DNA from: Limisphaerales bacterium
GTDB lineage: Bacteria > Verrucomicrobiota > Verrucomicrobiia > Limisphaerales > UBA11358
Direction: 5' to 3'
DNA length: 14,873 nucleotides
NCBI GenBank assembly: GCA_027451565.1
Contig: DAIDJC010000045.1
Coordinates: forward strand, 1-14,873
The notes under the pieces are model-generated. The model searched no databases and was not told the origin of the DNA. It worked only from the letters and a program-made list of their open reading frames with translations. The position numbers and the translations under genes were made by a program. Below are positions 13,042 through 14,873 of the stretch, piece after piece; position 1 is the stretch's first letter, and every line of letters starts with the position of its first letter.

Positions 13042-13085
13042 CCGCGAGCCGGGAAAAAACCACCCTGGCTCGCGGTTTTCTTTTC
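13042..13085 (+). terminator. Rho-independent terminator of the beta-helix gene
   Basis: CCGCGAGCC (13042-13050) pairs perfectly with GGCTCGCGG (13067-13075), followed by TTTTCTTTT. It begins 52 bases after the stop codon and is a textbook intrinsic terminator for plus-strand transcription. Confidence 0.85.
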
Positions 13086-13094
13086 ATGGTTGCG

Positions 13095-13108
13095 GGGCTG
13101 GCCAGCCC
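13095..13108. repeat. Perfect 14-bp palindrome
   Basis: GGGCTGGCCAGCCC is fully self-complementary. It lies between the beta-helix terminator and the convergent GH43-like gene; its function is unknown. Apart from this and a CGCCC-TCAC-GGGCG hairpin near 13233, the stretch 13086-13275 shows nothing recognisable. Confidence 0.5.
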
Positions 13109-13275
13109 GAAGCCGCTGGCACGATTGTCGCCACCGTCTTGACTCCCGCCGGCGCTTCCAATCCCACTTTGGCCTTGAAGGCCGATGGGTGTCTTTGTCG
13201 TTTTGCTTTCATTTCGTTGTCTGTTTTTCTACCGCCCTCACGGGCGATTGTCCATCAGACACCAAAAAGCCTTAC

Positions 13276-14873
13276 TTAGCCACTGGTCCGAATTTCGGCG
13301 ACAAGCTCACCCCACCCGGCGTTCCTTAATTCCTCTATATTAGTATGCCGCCTTGATACGAAAAAAATGGAGGGTGAATTGGAAGACGGAAACGCGACTT
13401 GCAGGGGTCCGTTGCTACCGGAAAATGAGGTTCCATAGGGCCGCCAAGTGACAAGGTTCGTGGAAAAAAACGCCTGGTAATTGATTCCAGCCAGGCCCAG
13501 CCAGCCAATGGAAAGATTGTTGGAACCGTCCAAGCCCGTACTCAGACTGGGAGCTATGGTGGGGACCGTCAAAAAGTTTTCACCAATAATGGGATTTGTC
13601 ACATCCGCCACAGCCAGAGAGGCGGGTACAAACATTCCCATTCCACCGCTCGGCGTTATCACTCCACTCCATCCGGTCGGAACTCCAACCGAATAACCAC
13701 CGTTTCCGTCAGTGGTAGTGGCAAAAAGGTTCCCAAACTGGATTTGAACCCCAACCACGGGGGCGCCATTTGTATTTGTAACAATCCCGCTGATAAAGGG
13801 GTTGATCCATTCCGCAGGCCACCAGTTGGTTGTCACTTGAGCGGTGACATTTGTACCGATGATTGTCAATGGCAGCCAGACAGGCGCGCTATTTGCGAGA
13901 ATGCCGTTCGTTCCGTCGTTTGTGTTAATGGTGGGGCTTTTTGAATACATTCCCAAAAGAGGGTTCCAAAATGGGGTGGATCCATTATACCAGTAATCCG
14001 ATTGGTAAATGTATTGGTTCGGGTTCCATGGTGACTGCATCACAGAAGCGGATTGCCCGTTGAAAAGGTTTGTAGGACTAAAGGGTAGATTCAACGGATC
14101 GTTTACAAATAGGGAGCCTCCCTCATTCCATTGGCCAAGCGGATTTGTTCCGGAGCAAAACCAATTTTTCTCGGATGTTGGAGCCGTGGCGTCGTAAAAA
14201 TTGCCGACACTTGCAATGCAGTCGAACCCTCCGGGCACAGGAAAAACAATATCCCCTTCATGGTAGGAGGGAATAATGTTCACCCAGTTTTGTGAATTCG
14301 TAGTCCACGTCGGATCCAGCTTTGTGATCCAGACCCCCCCAACAGGCGGATTAGAATTTTGGACTAGATAGCAATTCCCGGCATAAACCATCAGGTTTTC
14401 ATCACCGGCTCTGCCCGTGCTGAACGGCTGCAAATTGGTATAAATAAAAGTGAACGGCCCAAAGGGAACCGAACTTGTTGCCACCGCATCCACGGTGTTT
14501 CCTGCCCCATTGCCAATGTATTCCCACTCCACATATTCACGCGTATTTGGGTTAAACACCACATGAGGACGATATTGAAATGTGGATCCAATCCCGCAAA
14601 ATGGAGCCATGCAAGAAAACCCGTGGTCAATCCAATTCAGTCCATCGAAGGATTGGTACACTCTGGTGCCAATGCTCCCCCACAAATTAGGAGCAGCTTC
14701 AGCCTGGTTCACATAATCCCCATACAAGAGAAATCCGTTTCCGTTTACTCGATCATCCAAAATTCCTCCTCCGCTCGCATAGATTGGGTTTCCATTCTGG
14801 TCGTACCTCGTTACCAGAGGTATGTATCCAGTTCCGTAAAAAAACGCATTGCTGGAGACCGTGCTGCACGGCT
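13276..14873 (-). CDS. GH43-like secreted glycosidase with Ig-like C-terminus (5' partial)
   Basis: The frame is open from the window edge. The TTG at 14760 is only an internal codon, because upstream residues continue as LVTRYDQNGNPIYASGGGIL before LDDRVNGNGF. That segment, followed by LLYGDY, and RPHVVFNPNTREYVEWEY and GDENLMVYAGNCYLVQ, match the blades of GH43-type five-bladed propellers, closest to the galactan-exo-galactosidase-like group. At least 531 residues are visible; the signal peptide and start lie outside. After the propeller, GIVTNTNGAPVVGVQIQFGN with ATTTDGNGGYSV is a CarboxypepD-regulatory/Ig-like repeat (about 13560-13800). INYQAFFSTNLVTWRPYG to FFVSRRH is a C-terminal beta domain that I associate with Verrucomicrobiota. 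The last 22 residues come from a 34-bp dispersed repeat and its flank. Substrate is not certain. Confidence 0.82.
   Translation of the reverse strand, partial: PCSTVSSNAFFYGTGYIPLVTRYDQNGNPIYASGGGILDDRVNGNGFLLYGDYVNQAEAAPNLWGSIGTRVYQSFDGLNWIDHGFSCMAPFCGIGSTFQYRPHVVFNPNTREYVEWEYIGNGAGNTVDAVATSSVPFGPFTFIYTNLQPFSTGRAGDENLMVYAGNCYLVQNSNPPVGGVWITKLDPTWTTNSQNWVNIIPSYHEGDIVFPVPGGFDCIASVGNFYDATAPTSEKNWFCSGTNPLGQWNEGGSLFVNDPLNLPFSPTNLFNGQSASVMQSPWNPNQYIYQSDYWYNGSTPFWNPLLGMYSKSPTINTNDGTNGILANSAPVWLPLTIIGTNVTAQVTTNWWPAEWINPFISGIVTNTNGAPVVGVQIQFGNLFATTTDGNGGYSVGVPTGWSGVITPSGGMGMFVPASLAVADVTNPIIGENFLTVPTIAPSLSTGLDGSNNLSIGWLGLAGINYQAFFSTNLVTWRPYGTSFSGSNGPLQVAFPSSNSPSIFFVSRRHTNIEELRNAGWGELVAEIRTSG
13311..13344 (+). 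repeat. 34-bp dispersed repeat, copy B
   Basis: This matches copy A (10606-10639) at 30 of 34 positions, with the first 20 identical and in the same orientation. On the minus strand it starts exactly after the FFVSRRH codons (13345) and supplies the next residues, TNIEELRNAGW. Confidence 0.8.

Noticed and set aside
12971..13329. Short plus-strand open frames after the beta-helix gene
   Set aside because: They cross a strong terminator, the palindrome and the repeat, and have no family features.

Overview
This window looks like a chromosomal segment of a Verrucomicrobiota bacterium, probably close to Limisphaerales/Pedosphaera. That is an inference from three things. The polysaccharide-active protein at the right edge ends in an Ig-like module plus a 'STNLVTW...FFVSRR'-type tail that I associate with this phylum. 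Many genes lack a clear Shine-Dalgarno. Base composition is moderately GC-rich. No 16S or other marker is present to confirm it.

Layout. (1) 1-2807, plus strand: ordinary housekeeping genes, namely UMP kinase (pyrH), formamidopyrimidine-DNA glycosylase (mutM) and a secreted protein of unknown function. (2) 2827-4732, minus strand: a phosphate-selective-porin-family outer-membrane protein, read first from a good sigma-70 promoter, then a 31-codon leader ORF and a small DUF2061 membrane protein. (3) 4941-7680: a complete IS21-family element (istA/istB with ATGA overlap, TGTCA ends) with no target-site duplication. It abuts a G-quadruplex motif on the left and the 3' remnant of an IS4-family transposase on the right (7681-8181). 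(4) 8542-10293, plus strand: a stress module made of a membrane-anchored Hsp20, a cytosolic Hsp20 behind a candidate sigma-54 promoter, and a 56-residue Cys-containing peptide gene. (5) 10294-11442: more than 1 kb with no convincing gene. (6) 11443-12990: a secreted right-handed beta-helix protein with a strong terminator. (7) 13276-14873, minus strand: a GH43-like secreted glycosidase whose N-terminus lies beyond the window. A 34-bp near-identical repeat occurs on both sides of the beta-helix gene, and one copy encodes the tail of the GH43-like protein.

The genes do not form one pathway. The housekeeping block, outer-membrane porin, mobile DNA, small heat-shock pair and extracellular polysaccharide proteins are separate units. 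The IS21 lacks a duplication and has unrelated flanks, which suggests that the porin side and the hsp20 side were joined by a rearrangement at the element. I saw no CRISPR array, tRNA, rRNA, toxin-antitoxin pair or recognisable phage or defence genes. The most interesting signals are regulatory or structural: the sigma-54 promoter with upstream dyads at the second hsp20, the membrane-anchored/cytosolic Hsp20 pairing, the frameshift-like leader ORF before DUF2061, and the unusual dyad structure of the IS21 ends.
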